Shown one piece after another: positions 52,008 through 61,411 of a stretch of 62,839 bases of DNA. The DNA comes from an uncultured Sphingosinicella sp. Lineage in GTDB: Bacteria > Pseudomonadota > Alphaproteobacteria > Sphingomonadales > Sphingomonadaceae. Each line of letters opens with the position of its first letter. The stretch's first letter is position 1. The stretch covers positions 1 to 62,839 of the forward strand of contig NZ_CADCWD010000055.1 in assembly GCF_902806315.1 (NCBI RefSeq), given 5' to 3'. The translations under genes and the position numbers were made by a program. The notes beneath the pieces are model-generated. The model saw only the letters and a program-made list of their open reading frames with translations. It ran no database searches and was not told where the DNA came from.

Positions 52008-53864
52008 CTATTTGTAGAAGCGGACGTTCCCGAGTTCGAGCGACGCCGTGCCGCCGGGCTCGCCCTCCAGCCTGACGATCAGCGAACGGAGGCGGGCGAG
52101 GTCCAGCCTCGCTTGCGGGTCGGGGCTCTGTAAGGCGCTGAAGGGGATACGGACTTCCCGGGCGTTCTCACCGGCCTCGAACGGTGCCCTGAAGGAGGCC
52201 CGCTGCTCCAGTCCGTAGCTTTCGAGCAGCATCGCATAGCGTCCGGTGCCGCGCGCGTCGAAGGCGATGCCGCTGAAGCCACTCGCGTCAGCGAGATGCA
52301 CGCCGCCTTTGGTCAGCGGCAGGATCAGGTTGGCAAAGGGCTGCGGGGCCGCGCCCATGTTCGCAAAGAGGAACATGCGGCCGTCCTGCCGCCCGCGCAC
52401 ATGGTGGAGGTGGCTGTGATCGACGCCCGCCTCGTTGGTCTCCATCGGCAGGGTCTCGAGATCGGTGCGCCCGTCGCGGCCCATGCCCGTGTCGATCGGA
52501 CCGGTCATGCGATGGACGGGGAGGGGCGAAGGCCCCTCCGCCTCTGTCATTTGTCGCAGCGGCTCCAGCGGCATCTCTCGGCCCGATACGAACACGCGCC
52601 GGACCTCGTATAAATCCTCGATGCGCTGGTCTGGACGACCGGCGACGAGCAGGAGGTCGGCACGCTGGCCCGGCGCGATCCGGCCATGATCCTGGCTTTG
52701 GCGCAGGATGCCGGCGCTGATGCTGGTTGCGGCCGCGAGCGCCTCGGCCGGCGTGTAGCCGAGCATCGTCAGCAGCCTGATCTCGCGCACCGCCGACGAG
52801 CCCTGATAGACGCCGCCGATCCCCGCATCGGTGCCGATGCCCACCCGCACTCCGCCCGCCTTCAGGCGCCGAAGATTCTCCTTCAGGATCTCCCAGCGGC
52901 GGATTTCGAGCTCCGGGATCGGCTCCATGCCGCCTTTGATCCGCGCCTCCTCTCGAGTGCGCTCGGCGCGGCGGAGGTTCCGCCACTCGCCGGGCGCGAA
53001 GGCGCGGTCCTGCTGCGGCTCGTAGACGACCATGGTCGGCACATAGGCGGTGCCGTTCGCCTTCATCAGCGCGATCAGTTGGTCGTCTACGAGCGCATCG
53101 CCGATGCCGTGGCCGAGCGCGTCCACCCCCGCGGCGGCCGCGACCTTGGCACCCTCCAAAGTCACCGTGTGGGTGATGACCGGGATGTTGGCCGCATGCG
53201 CCTTGGCCACGATCGCGGCGAGCGTCGGCTGGCTCATGCTGTTGAGGTCGGGATTGCGGCCGTAGCGCCAGCCATCGGCGAAGACCTTGATGACATCGGG
53301 CCGATAGGGAAGCGCCCGGGCCATGGCGACCTCCGCCGCGCGCGGCGTTGCCGCCTGCATGGTGAAGAAGCTGCCCCAGCCATATTCGGTGCCGTGGCCG
53401 CCCGGCACGCCAAGCCGGATGGCGAGTTTGAGGTTGGGCGCGGCGATGCCTCCCGGCCGGGTCATGTCCCGGATCGGCGCCAGCATCTCTCCCGAGACCG
53501 AGAAGTCGTTCACGGTCGTGACACCGTGGAGGAGGTGCCCGGCATAGGCTTTGCCGAGATCCTCTGGCGCCGAGAAGCCTGAGGCGCGCAGGTGAGTGTG
53601 GAGGTCGTGCAGCCCGGGCATGAGCGTCATGCCTCGTCCATCCACGATGCGGGCGTGCCGCGGCGCGCGAAGCTTCCGTCCGACGGCGGCGATCCGCTCG
53701 CCCCGGATCAGAACGTCGCCCACGGTAGCGGGCGCGCCGCTGCCGTCGAAGATGCGGGCACCGCGGATGAGCGTCGCGCTCTCCCGGGGCGGGGCTGCGC
53801 CGATGCCGGTCGCCGCTAGCAGCCACAACAGCAGGAGAACTCGCCAGATCATTGCAGGCGTCAT
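52008..53864 (-). CDS. Exported amidohydrolase with C-terminal CIA30-like domain
   Basis: The protein of about 618 residues has a hydrophobic signal (MIWRVLLLLWLLAATGIGAA), so it is exported. The first 440 residues are an amidohydrolase: LMPGLHDLHTHLRASG (H-x-H), VIKVFADGWRYG (position of the bridging Lys), TVTLEGAKVAAAAGVDALGHG, and GIGTDAGIGG with the metal Asp. The last 160 residues form a beta-sandwich resembling the CIA30/NADH:ubiquinone intermediate-associated domain, with SGFSGIAFDARGTGRYAM. The ATG at 53864 or 53852 is the likely start. It lies convergent with the symporter, two bases apart. It may cleave peptides or prolyl/D-amino-acid bonds, but this is not known. Confidence 0.8.
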   Translation of the reverse strand: MTPAMIWRVLLLLWLLAATGIGAAPPRESATLIRGARIFDGSGAPATVGDVLIRGERIAAVGRKLRAPRHARIVDGRGMTLMPGLHDLHTHLRASGFSAPEDLGKAYAGHLLHGVTTVNDFSVSGEMLAPIRDMTRPGGIAAPNLKLAIRLGVPGGHGTEYGWGSFFTMQAATPRAAEVAMARALPYRPDVIKVFADGWRYGRNPDLNSMSQPTLAAIVAKAHAANIPVITHTVTLEGAKVAAAAGVDALGHGIGDALVDDQLIALMKANGTAYVPTMVVYEPQQDRAFAPGEWRNLRRAERTREEARIKGGMEPIPELEIRRWEILKENLRRLKAGGVRVGIGTDAGIGGVYQGSSAVREIRLLTMLGYTPAEALAAATSISAGILRQSQDHGRIAPGQRADLLLVAGRPDQRIEDLYEVRRVFVSGREMPLEPLRQMTEAEGPSPLPVHRMTGPIDTGMGRDGRTDLETLPMETNEAGVDHSHLHHVRGRQDGRMFLFANMGAAPQPFANLILPLTKGGVHLADASGFSGIAFDARGTGRYAMLLESYGLEQRASFRAPFEAGENAREVRIPFSALQSPDPQARLDLARLRSLIVRLEGEPGGTASLELGNVRFYK

Positions 53865-53988
53865 GAAGGCGCGGCCGCAACGGCACAAGCTGCGGCTCGG
53901 CCGCCATGCGCCCACGTTATGATCGCGGCAAAGGTCTGTATGGCGCGCAGTGCATTGCTCCTGCCGCGGTTCGCTCTACGGTCGGTGT

Positions 53989-55455
53989 ATGGAACGACAT
54001 GGATTGAAGTGGCGGGCGGCCCTGCTGGCGCTCGCGATCGGGACGGCGACGCCGGCGCTTGCGCAGGAGCCGCTTCAACAGCGCGTGGAGGCAAAGCTGG
54101 CCGAGGCAGGGCCCGGTCTGCGCTTCGGCATCGTCGTGGCGACGGAGGATGGCCGCGAGATCCTGGCAATCAACCCGGACGAGCGCTTCATCCCCGCGTC
54201 CAACACCAAGATGTTCACGACGGCGGCCGCTTTCGCGACGCTGAAAGGCCTCGACCAGCCGGACGCTGCGGGCGGCGCTTCTGTGCGACTGGACAGCGAG
54301 GGGAGGCGGGTCCCCGATGTGGTGCTGAAGGGACATGGCGACGCGCGGCTGTCGAGCGCGCCGAACTGCGTCTCCAACTGTCTCGCCGCGCTTGCCGACG
54401 CGGTGGCGGCGCGGACCAAGCTGGTTGGCGACGTGGTTGGCGACGACAGCCTGTTCCCGGACCAGCGCTGGAGCCCCGGGATGAGCTGGAACAACATCCC
54501 CTCGCGCTACGGCACCGCCACTTCGGCGCTGACGGTCGACGACAATGAACTGTCGATCCGCGTTCTTCCCGGGGCGGTAGGCCAGCCGCCCAGGATCGAG
54601 CTTCTGCCTTATTACGAGGTGGACAACCGGGCGGTGACCGTCACTTCGGGTGCCACAAGCCTCAGCTACGAGCGGATGCCCCAGAGCGATCAGGTTCGCC
54701 TCACCGGCACGATCGCGACGGGGGCCGAGCCCCACACGCTTCTCCTCTCGGTCGACGATCCCGCGCATTTCGCCGCCTGGCGGATGAAGTCCCTGCTTGA
54801 AGCGCGCGGGGTGAAGGTGACCGGGAAGGTGAACGCGCGTCACCGGCCCGTCTCGCAGATCGACGACCCGAAGGCACGCAATGGCGCTCCGCCGCCGCGC
54901 GTGCCGATACCGGAGCCTCTCGCCAAGCTCACGCCGCCGCCGCTTCGCGACGACCTCACGCACATCAACAAGGTCAGCCAGAACCTGCACGCCGAGCTGA
55001 TGCTCCGCCGCGTCGGCCATGCCAACGGCACCGGCTCGATCGCCGACGGCATTGCGGGCGTGCGCGACATGCTCGACCAAGCCAAGGTACCCCGCACCGC
55101 CTGGGACCTGTCTGACGGGTCGGGCATGTCGACCTACAATCGTCTGGCTCCTCGCTCCGTCGTCACGTTCCTGCGCTGGGTCTCGGCTCAGCCTTGGGGC
55201 GCCGGCTGGCGCGAGACCCTGCCGATCGCGGGGGTGGACGGCACGCTGACGCGGCGCTTCAAGGGCACGAGCCTGGAACGCCGGCTCTTCGCCAAGACGG
55301 GCACGCTGAACGCGACCAATGCGCTTTCAGGCTACATGATCGGGAAGAGCGGGCAGACTTTGCTGTTTTCGGCTTATGCCAACGATGTCCCGGAAGGGGT
55401 AAGCGCGACCCGGACCATGGATGCCGCGCTGGAGCTGATCGCGTCCGAAAACTAG
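53989..55455 (+). CDS. dacB: D-alanyl-D-alanine carboxypeptidase/endopeptidase (PBP4)
   Basis: The 488-residue protein has a signal peptide (WRAALLALAIGTATPALAQ) and all PBP4 motifs: ASNTK (S-x-x-K) near residue 65, SDGSGMSTYN (S-x-N region) and AKTGTLN (K-T-G) toward the C-terminus, with the extra inserted domain between the first two motifs that marks DacB. It removes terminal D-Ala and can cleave D-Ala-DAP crosslinks in the periplasm. The start at 53989 is preceded by a short G-rich stretch. Its stop overlaps the convergent serine hydrolase by four bases. Confidence 0.93.
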   Translation: MERHGLKWRAALLALAIGTATPALAQEPLQQRVEAKLAEAGPGLRFGIVVATEDGREILAINPDERFIPASNTKMFTTAAAFATLKGLDQPDAAGGASVRLDSEGRRVPDVVLKGHGDARLSSAPNCVSNCLAALADAVAARTKLVGDVVGDDSLFPDQRWSPGMSWNNIPSRYGTATSALTVDDNELSIRVLPGAVGQPPRIELLPYYEVDNRAVTVTSGATSLSYERMPQSDQVRLTGTIATGAEPHTLLLSVDDPAHFAAWRMKSLLEARGVKVTGKVNARHRPVSQIDDPKARNGAPPPRVPIPEPLAKLTPPPLRDDLTHINKVSQNLHAELMLRRVGHANGTGSIADGIAGVRDMLDQAKVPRTAWDLSDGSGMSTYNRLAPRSVVTFLRWVSAQPWGAGWRETLPIAGVDGTLTRRFKGTSLERRLFAKTGTLNATNALSGYMIGKSGQTLLFSAYANDVPEGVSATRTMDAALELIASEN

Positions 55456-56456
55456 AGAGCGTCGAACGCCTTCACGACCGCATCGCCGGTCGCTCGCCTC
55501 AGATCCATGATGCTCGTCTCGCGGTGGCGGGTGGGGTGCACCCGGTTCGTCAGGAGCGTCCAGGCGAGGCCGCGATCGAAGTCTACCCAAAGGCCCGTGC
55601 CGGTGAAGCCCGTATGGCCGATCGTCTCGGGCGAGCAGGCGTCGCCGCCGTGCCAGCCGTCGAAACGTATCTCCCAGCCGCAGGTGCGATGGGCGTGGAC
55701 GGGCGTGCGGATCGCCTTCAGCGTCGCCTCCGATGCGCCGCTCCCGTCGAGCAGTCCTTGCGCAAAATCGAGGACGCCGGCCACGGTGCCGAACAGCCCC
55801 GCATGGCCCGGCGCCCCGCCCAGAGCCCAGGCATTTTCGTCATGCACTTCGCCTTTCATCACCCGGCCGCGCCAGGTGCAGGCCTCGGTTGCGACGGCTG
55901 GTCCGGGCGGCGGGCCGTAGCTCACCCCGGCGCCCAGCGGCCACGCTGAAAGCGGCTCTCCGGTTAAGCGCTCGATGGCGATGCCAAGCAGGATGAAGTT
56001 GATGTCCGAGTAAGCGGGTGGAACGTGCCGCCACTCGCGTTGCAGGACGAAGGCGCGAAGGCGGGCCGGATCGTCGCCATAGGTGTAGATCGGCTCTACC
56101 GCCGGCAGAAAGGTGCGGTGGGCGAGGCAGTCGCGGAAGGTAAGCGTCCGCTCGGGCGCGCCCGCCACATCATACTGGCGGAGGTCCGGGATCGCGTCGG
56201 TGAGCGGCCGATCAAGGTCGATGCGCCCTTGCTCGGCGAGCGTGAGGATGATGCTGGTGGTGGCGATCACCTTCGAAACGGAAGCGAGGTCGAACCAGTG
56301 TTCCTCCGTGAGCGCCTCCACCTCCGGAAAGAGCGCGGCCATCCCGCTATGCCGGAAAGACCGCCGCCCGTCCGCGGTGACGATGCCGAGCGTTGCTCCG
56401 GGTATCTGGCCGTCTAAGATGGCCGCGCTGGCTGGCGCGTAGGCGGCGTCGATCAT
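55452..56456 (-). CDS. Class C beta-lactamase-like serine hydrolase coupled to ampG
   Basis: The 334-residue protein has the AmpC/EstB-type motifs: LASVSKVIATT (S-x-x-K, Ser about residue 59), PAYSDINF (Y-S-D for Y-x-N), and GHTGFTG (H-T-G instead of K-T-G). The H-T-G variant is common in esterases and peptidases of the family rather than true AmpC. No signal peptide is visible (MIDAAYAPASAAILDGQIPG), so it may act in the cytoplasm. Its start overlaps ampG by ATGA. This suggests it acts on muropeptides brought in by AmpG. The upstream open frame is a shadow of ampG. Confidence 0.85.
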   Translation of the reverse strand: MIDAAYAPASAAILDGQIPGATLGIVTADGRRSFRHSGMAALFPEVEALTEEHWFDLASVSKVIATTSIILTLAEQGRIDLDRPLTDAIPDLRQYDVAGAPERTLTFRDCLAHRTFLPAVEPIYTYGDDPARLRAFVLQREWRHVPPAYSDINFILLGIAIERLTGEPLSAWPLGAGVSYGPPPGPAVATEACTWRGRVMKGEVHDENAWALGGAPGHAGLFGTVAGVLDFAQGLLDGSGASEATLKAIRTPVHAHRTCGWEIRFDGWHGGDACSPETIGHTGFTGTGLWVDFDRGLAWTLLTNRVHPTRHRETSIMDLRRATGDAVVKAFDAL

Positions 56457-57973
56457 GGCATGTCGTCCTGCCGCGGCCGCACTCGTGCGAGCAGCGGAAG
56501 GAAGCCGATCGCCGCGAGGCTGAGGATGCCGGAAAGGATGAAGAACAGGTCGAAACCGTTGTAACCGGCGCGGTCGAGATTTTCGACGATGGCTCCTCCG
56601 GCGCCCGAAAGAAGGCGTGGAAGCAGGAAGGCGAAGCCCGACAGAAAGGCATATTGCGCGCCAGGATAGCGCGGGTTCACCAGCATGGAGAGGTAAACGA
56701 CGAAGATGGCGCCCGCCATGCCGTTGCCGAACTGGTCGGCCGCGGTGGCGAGGTAGAGGAGGGACTCGTCCACCCCTTGGTGGGCAAGCCAGACGAAGCC
56801 GAAATTGCCGATCGCCGCAAAGATCGCGCCAACCAGCAAGGTCCAGGTCAGCGGATAGCGCGTGACGATGAAGCCGCCGATCCCGACGCCGATCACGCCC
56901 GCGGCCAGCGCCACGACCGTGTCCGCCCGGCCGATCTGCGTCAGCGAATAGCCCAGATCCTTGATCATCAGCTTGGACAGGTTGAGCGCGAGCACGTCGC
57001 CCATGCGGTAGATGGAAACGAAGGCCATCAACACGAGCGCCATGAAGCCGTAGCGCCAGAAGAAGTCGATATAGGGCCCGATGGCGGCCGACCGCCGGAT
57101 GCGGGAGGTCGGCGGAAGCTTGCGGATGCGAGGCAAAGCAGCGGCCATGATCAGGAACGGCACCATGCAGGCGGCGAGCACATAAGGCGTGACGTTGGTC
57201 TGGCCCGATATGCCGGCTCCGGAAGCCAGGCCGAGCACCACCCAGCCCACCGCCGCGGTGGCCGCAACGGCGCTGAGCAGGATGGCTGCGCTCGCGCCAA
57301 GGCCAAGGAGCAGCGAAGTGCCGCGCGGCGAGGTACGCCCCGGCTCCGGGCGCATGGAGGCCAGCAGCGGAAAGGGCAGGAAGGCCCCAAAGGCGATCAG
57401 CAGATAGGCGCCAGTCCAGCCCCAGGCGGGTTGGTCCGCGACAAGCAGGGCGCCGCTCCCGGCAGCGACCATCGCGCTCCTGTAGCCCCACTGATTGGCC
57501 GCCACGATCGGTCCCTGCTCGTCCTGAGTGGGTGCAAGCTCGATGCGCCATGCATCCGCGGCGACTTCGAGCGTGGTCGTCCAGAATGCGAGCAGCACCG
57601 CGAAGAGGGCAGTGATCGGCAGGCTTTCGTCGGAGGAGGTGAGCGCCATCGCGACGAGCGAGGTGAAGATGCCGAGCTGCGAGAGCATGATCCAGCCGCG
57701 TCTTTTGCCCCAGAAGCGCGCAAAGCCGGGCACGTCATAGCGGTCGAGCACCGGCGCCCACAGGAACTTGAAGGTGGGGAGAAGCTGTACCCAGGCGAAG
57801 AAGCCGATAATGACGAGCCCCACCTCATGCGCTTGCAGCCTGAGCGAGAGCACGGTCGAGAACATGTAGAAGGGAAGCCCGGCCGAGAAGCCGAGCAGCA
57901 GGTAGAGCGCCTGCCTGCCCTTTCCACGCGGCACCACATAAGGTGCGGTGAGCACCGCCTCAGCCAAGCTCAA
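56453..57973 (-). CDS. ampG: AmpG-type muropeptide permease
   Basis: This 506-residue MFS protein has about 14 hydrophobic segments and resembles AmpG, which imports GlcNAc-1,6-anhydroMurNAc and its peptides. Recognisable stretches are LLLGFSAGLPFYMFSTVLSL, FKFLWAPVLDRYDVPGF, the tail GRRRGW-like KRRGWIMLSQ, and TTLEVAADAWRIELAPTQDEQG. It is coupled to a serine hydrolase gene downstream by an ATGA overlap and is divergent from a TonB receptor, with 225 bases between the starts. The neighbouring murQ, nagA and sugar kinase support muropeptide import. Confidence 0.9.
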   Translation of the reverse strand: MSLAEAVLTAPYVVPRGKGRQALYLLLGFSAGLPFYMFSTVLSLRLQAHEVGLVIIGFFAWVQLLPTFKFLWAPVLDRYDVPGFARFWGKRRGWIMLSQLGIFTSLVAMALTSSDESLPITALFAVLLAFWTTTLEVAADAWRIELAPTQDEQGPIVAANQWGYRSAMVAAGSGALLVADQPAWGWTGAYLLIAFGAFLPFPLLASMRPEPGRTSPRGTSLLLGLGASAAILLSAVAATAAVGWVVLGLASGAGISGQTNVTPYVLAACMVPFLIMAAALPRIRKLPPTSRIRRSAAIGPYIDFFWRYGFMALVLMAFVSIYRMGDVLALNLSKLMIKDLGYSLTQIGRADTVVALAAGVIGVGIGGFIVTRYPLTWTLLVGAIFAAIGNFGFVWLAHQGVDESLLYLATAADQFGNGMAGAIFVVYLSMLVNPRYPGAQYAFLSGFAFLLPRLLSGAGGAIVENLDRAGYNGFDLFFILSGILSLAAIGFLPLLARVRPRQDDMP

Positions 57974-58198
57974 CTGCCGTCATCGGGACCTCTCGGAAGT
58001 TTGTTGCCGCACGCTCGACTGCCGACGGCGATCAGTCAACGGCAGCACTGTTGCACACGCGTCACGGCCCAGTGGCATTCGTGTCGCCCGGATGGCGAGA
58101 GGTTATGGCTGGGCCAAGAGAAACTATGGCGGATCGTGACATTCTTGCTACTTAATACCGGGGATCACGCAGGAATTGCGGATTTGAGGGGATGTCAC
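57974..58198. promoter_or_regulatory. Divergent promoter region of ampG and the TonB receptor
   Basis: This 225-base region between two divergent starts must hold both promoters. I see no clear consensus boxes. A GTGACAT near 58136 and an inverted ATGTCAC at 58192-58198, next to the receptor start, form a spaced inverted repeat that may be a regulatory site. No other gene is visible here. Confidence 0.4.
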
Positions 58199-61100
58199 AT
58201 GCTTCGTCGTACGTCGTTGAATCCAGTTCTGTTTTCTGGAGCGGCCTTTGCGGCGCTCGCGATGTCGATGGCCGCTCCCGCGGCAGCTCAGACGGTGCCG
58301 GTCGAAGAAGAGCCTGTGGGCACCGCTGCCAGCGCGGCAACGGAGACGAGCGGCGTTGAAAATCGCGAGGACATCGTCGTCACCGGCACGCGCATCGTGC
58401 GCGACGGCTTCCAGGCGCCGACCCCGCTGACCGTCCTGACCGAGGAGGACATCGAAAACGGTTCGCCGACGAACAACATCGCCGATTTCGTCAACACCCT
58501 GCCGTCCCTCGCCGGCTCGACGCGCCCCTCCAACTCGCGCCTGAACCTCTCGAGCGGGCAGGCGGGCATCAACGTGCTGAACCTGCGCAACCTGGACAAC
58601 AACATCGGCGGGACCCGCACGCTCGTGCTGGTCAATGGGCGCCGCTCGGTGGCCTCGGCGATCACCGGGGTCGTCGACATCAACACCATCCCCCAGGCGC
58701 TGATCTCGCGCGTCGAGGTGGTGACCGGCGGCGCCTCCGCCGCCTATGGCTCGGACGCGGTCGCGGGCGTGGTCAACTTCATCCTCGACAACAAGTTCAA
58801 AGGGCTGAAGCTCGAGGGCGACGCCGGCATCACCACATATGGCGACGGCTTCAACTATTCGTTCGGTGCCGCGGGCGGAATGTCGTTCGCGGGCGGGCGC
58901 GGTCACATCCTGCTGAGCGGCGAAGTCGCTCATCGTGACGGCATCTTGCAGGTCGATCGCGACTACAACGAGATCGGGTTCCTTCGCTTCGAGAACCCGG
59001 CCTATCTTGCCAACCAGAACTCGGGTGCGCCGCAGTTCATCTTCGTGCGCGACGCGGGCCCGGTCAATTCCACCCCCGGGAGCATCATCACCAACTCCGC
59101 CGGCGGCGCGGCAAACCGGCTGCGCGGCACCTTTTTCGGTCCGGGCGGGGTGGTGAACCAGTTCGTCTTTGGCGACCTGACCTTCCCTTCGCCCACCGGC
59201 AATGCCGTGCCGCTGCGTACGCGGGGAGGCGACAGGCGGGTCAACGATTCGGGGCGCAACATCGGCCTGGAGCCGAGGGACGACCGCTACGGCGTGTTCG
59301 GCCGCATCAGCTACGAGATCACCGACGGCATCGAGCTGTTCGCTGAAGCCGCGTACAACAAGCAGGAAGTGTTGTTCAACGCCGGGCCGAACCTCCAGAC
59401 CGGTATCGTGCTCAATGCGACCGGCTGCACGCAGACGCCGGTGCCGATCACCTGCAACGCCTTCCTGCTCAACACGCTGGGCGCGGCACGGCTGCAGGGC
59501 ATTACCAGCGTGACCATTGCTACCACGTCGGCCGACCTGCCGTTCCGTGGGATCAACAACAAGCGCGAGGTGCAGCGTTACCTGATCGGCGCTGAGGGCG
59601 AGTTCGACGCGTTTGGCAACACGGCGCGCTGGGACGTGTATGGTCAGTATGGCCGCGCCGATCTACGCGAGCAGCTCCGCGACATTCAGAACATCGCGCG
59701 CATCAACGCCGCCCGGGATGCGGCCTTTGCGCCCGCCGGCAGCGGCTTTCCGACAGGCTCGATCCAGTGCCTGATCAATGTCGATGCCAATCCGAACAAC
59801 AACGACCCGGCGTGCGTGCCGTTGAACCGCCTCGGGCTCGGCGTCGCCAATCCGGCGGCGATCGATTACGTGCTGGGCGATCCGCGGCGGGACCAGGTGC
59901 TCGAACAGACCGTCGCCGGCGTGAACTTATCGGCGACGCCTTTCGCCACCTGGGCAGGCGACGTCAGCGTCGCGATCGGCGCGGAATATCGCAAGGAAGA
60001 GGTCAGCGGTTTCGTCCCTGACGAGTTCCAGCCGGTGCCGATCCGCGATGCCAACGGCAACGTCACCGGAGCCACCAACCGCTTTTCGGTGGGCAACTAC
60101 CTGCCCAGCTTCGGGTCGTTCGACGTCAAGGAAGCCTATCTCGAGACCGTGGTTCCGCTCGGGCTCGGCCTTGAGGTCAACGGCGCGGTGCGTGCGACCG
60201 ACTATTCAACCGCAGGTTACGTCACGACGTGGAAGGTGGGCGCCACCTGGCAGCCGATCGACGATATCCGTCTGCGTGCCGCGCGTTCGCGGGACATCCG
60301 CGCGCCCAACCTCAACGATCTCTTCCAGGCGGGCACGGCCAACAGCGACTCCGTCGGCAATCCCGGCTTTGTGAACGGCACCAGCCCGCCCTTCGTCGCG
60401 CCGGGCCAGCCACCGCAGGCGGGTTACGCCTATTCCGGCTTCGCGACGGGCAACCAGGACCTGACGCCGGAAAAGTCCAATCAGTGGAACGTCGGCGCAG
60501 TGTTCTCGCCGACCTTCCTGCCCGGTTTCAATCTTGCGGTCGATTATTTCAACATCAAGGTGAACAGCGGGATCAGCTCCTTCAGCGCACAGCAGATCGT
60601 CAATCTGTGCTTCCTTGGGGAGCAAGACTTCTGCGACGCGATCAGCGTCGATCCTTCGCGCACGCAGAACCCGGCGCAGCCCTATCTGCTCATCCGGAAT
60701 AAGCCGTTCAACGCAGCGAGCCAGAAGGTCCGCGGCGTCGACATCGATGCGTCCTACCGCCTGCCGCTCAATCGGCTGTTCGACGCCGCCGATGGCGCGT
60801 TTACGCTTCGGGGTCTTGCCACCCACTATATCGAGAACCGCTTCGACAGCGGCGTCCCTGGAACGGTGGTGCTCAACACGGCGGGCGTCAACGGCGGCCA
60901 GGCCAGCACGCCGAGCTGGATCTACCGGGTCAGCGCCGCCTACGATACCGACGCTTTCGGCATCACCGCGATCGGTCGCGGCGTCAGCGCCGGCAAGTAT
61001 GTGTCCAACGGCATAGAGTGCCAGACGACCTGCCCCGTTTCGACCGTCAATGCGCCGACCTATGAAAGGAACCGGGTCAGCGGCGCGTTCTACGTCGACC

Positions 61101-61282
61101 TCAATATCACGTCGAAATTCGACGCGCTCGGCCGCGGCGATGGGGAGTTCTTCATCAACGTCACCAACCTGTTCGACTCCAATCCGATCCTCTTGCCGGA
61201 GACCGGACTCGCGGCGAACAGCACCTATTCGGATCTGCTCGGGCGGGCCTTCCGCGTCGGAATGCGGCTCCGGCTGAACTGA
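58199..61282 (+). CDS. TonB-dependent receptor, candidate muropeptide receptor
   Basis: The 1027-residue outer membrane protein has a signal peptide (LFSGAAFAALAMSMAAPAAAQ), a TonB-box-like DIVVTGTRI, a plug with LVLVNGRRSV and VEVVTGGASAAYGSDAVAGVVNFI, and a beta-barrel ending in FRVGMRLRLN. Receptors with this LVLVNGRR plug are common in sphingomonads and often linked to peptides or glycans. It is divergent from ampG and followed by a terminator. Its place suggests uptake of cell-wall fragments, but specificity cannot be read from sequence. The open frame that extends 1.8 kb upstream is antisense to ampG and is not coding. Confidence 0.88.
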   Translation: MLRRTSLNPVLFSGAAFAALAMSMAAPAAAQTVPVEEEPVGTAASAATETSGVENREDIVVTGTRIVRDGFQAPTPLTVLTEEDIENGSPTNNIADFVNTLPSLAGSTRPSNSRLNLSSGQAGINVLNLRNLDNNIGGTRTLVLVNGRRSVASAITGVVDINTIPQALISRVEVVTGGASAAYGSDAVAGVVNFILDNKFKGLKLEGDAGITTYGDGFNYSFGAAGGMSFAGGRGHILLSGEVAHRDGILQVDRDYNEIGFLRFENPAYLANQNSGAPQFIFVRDAGPVNSTPGSIITNSAGGAANRLRGTFFGPGGVVNQFVFGDLTFPSPTGNAVPLRTRGGDRRVNDSGRNIGLEPRDDRYGVFGRISYEITDGIELFAEAAYNKQEVLFNAGPNLQTGIVLNATGCTQTPVPITCNAFLLNTLGAARLQGITSVTIATTSADLPFRGINNKREVQRYLIGAEGEFDAFGNTARWDVYGQYGRADLREQLRDIQNIARINAARDAAFAPAGSGFPTGSIQCLINVDANPNNNDPACVPLNRLGLGVANPAAIDYVLGDPRRDQVLEQTVAGVNLSATPFATWAGDVSVAIGAEYRKEEVSGFVPDEFQPVPIRDANGNVTGATNRFSVGNYLPSFGSFDVKEAYLETVVPLGLGLEVNGAVRATDYSTAGYVTTWKVGATWQPIDDIRLRAARSRDIRAPNLNDLFQAGTANSDSVGNPGFVNGTSPPFVAPGQPPQAGYAYSGFATGNQDLTPEKSNQWNVGAVFSPTFLPGFNLAVDYFNIKVNSGISSFSAQQIVNLCFLGEQDFCDAISVDPSRTQNPAQPYLLIRNKPFNAASQKVRGVDIDASYRLPLNRLFDAADGAFTLRGLATHYIENRFDSGVPGTVVLNTAGVNGGQASTPSWIYRVSAAYDTDAFGITAIGRGVSAGKYVSNGIECQTTCPVSTVNAPTYERNRVSGAFYVDLNITSKFDALGRGDGEFFINVTNLFDSNPILLPETGLAANSTYSDLLGRAFRVGMRLRLN

Positions 61283-61324
61283 GCTGGCGGCCGCGGCTTT
61301 GCTCTGAAGAGCGCTAACATCGAG

Positions 61325-61359
61325 AAGGCCGCGGCTGTCATGGCCGCGGCCTTTGTTTT
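61325..61359 (+). terminator. Rho-independent terminator after the TonB receptor
   Basis: An 11-bp perfect stem (AAGGCCGCGGC with GCCGCGGCCTT) with a TGTCATG loop is followed by TGTTTT. It lies 43 bases after the receptor stop, so lysA downstream is probably transcribed from its own promoter or by read-through. Confidence 0.85.
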
Positions 61360-61411
61360 GCCTCGGAAGACCCTAATTGAAGCCCCGACAGCGCCGGGCG
61401 AAGGAAAAGAA

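Noticed and set aside
56393-58198. Long open frame upstream of the third TonB receptor, in the same frame
   Set aside because: It is antisense to ampG and its serine hydrolase, has a charged low-complexity composition and lacks a signal peptide. The receptor signal peptide starts at 58199.
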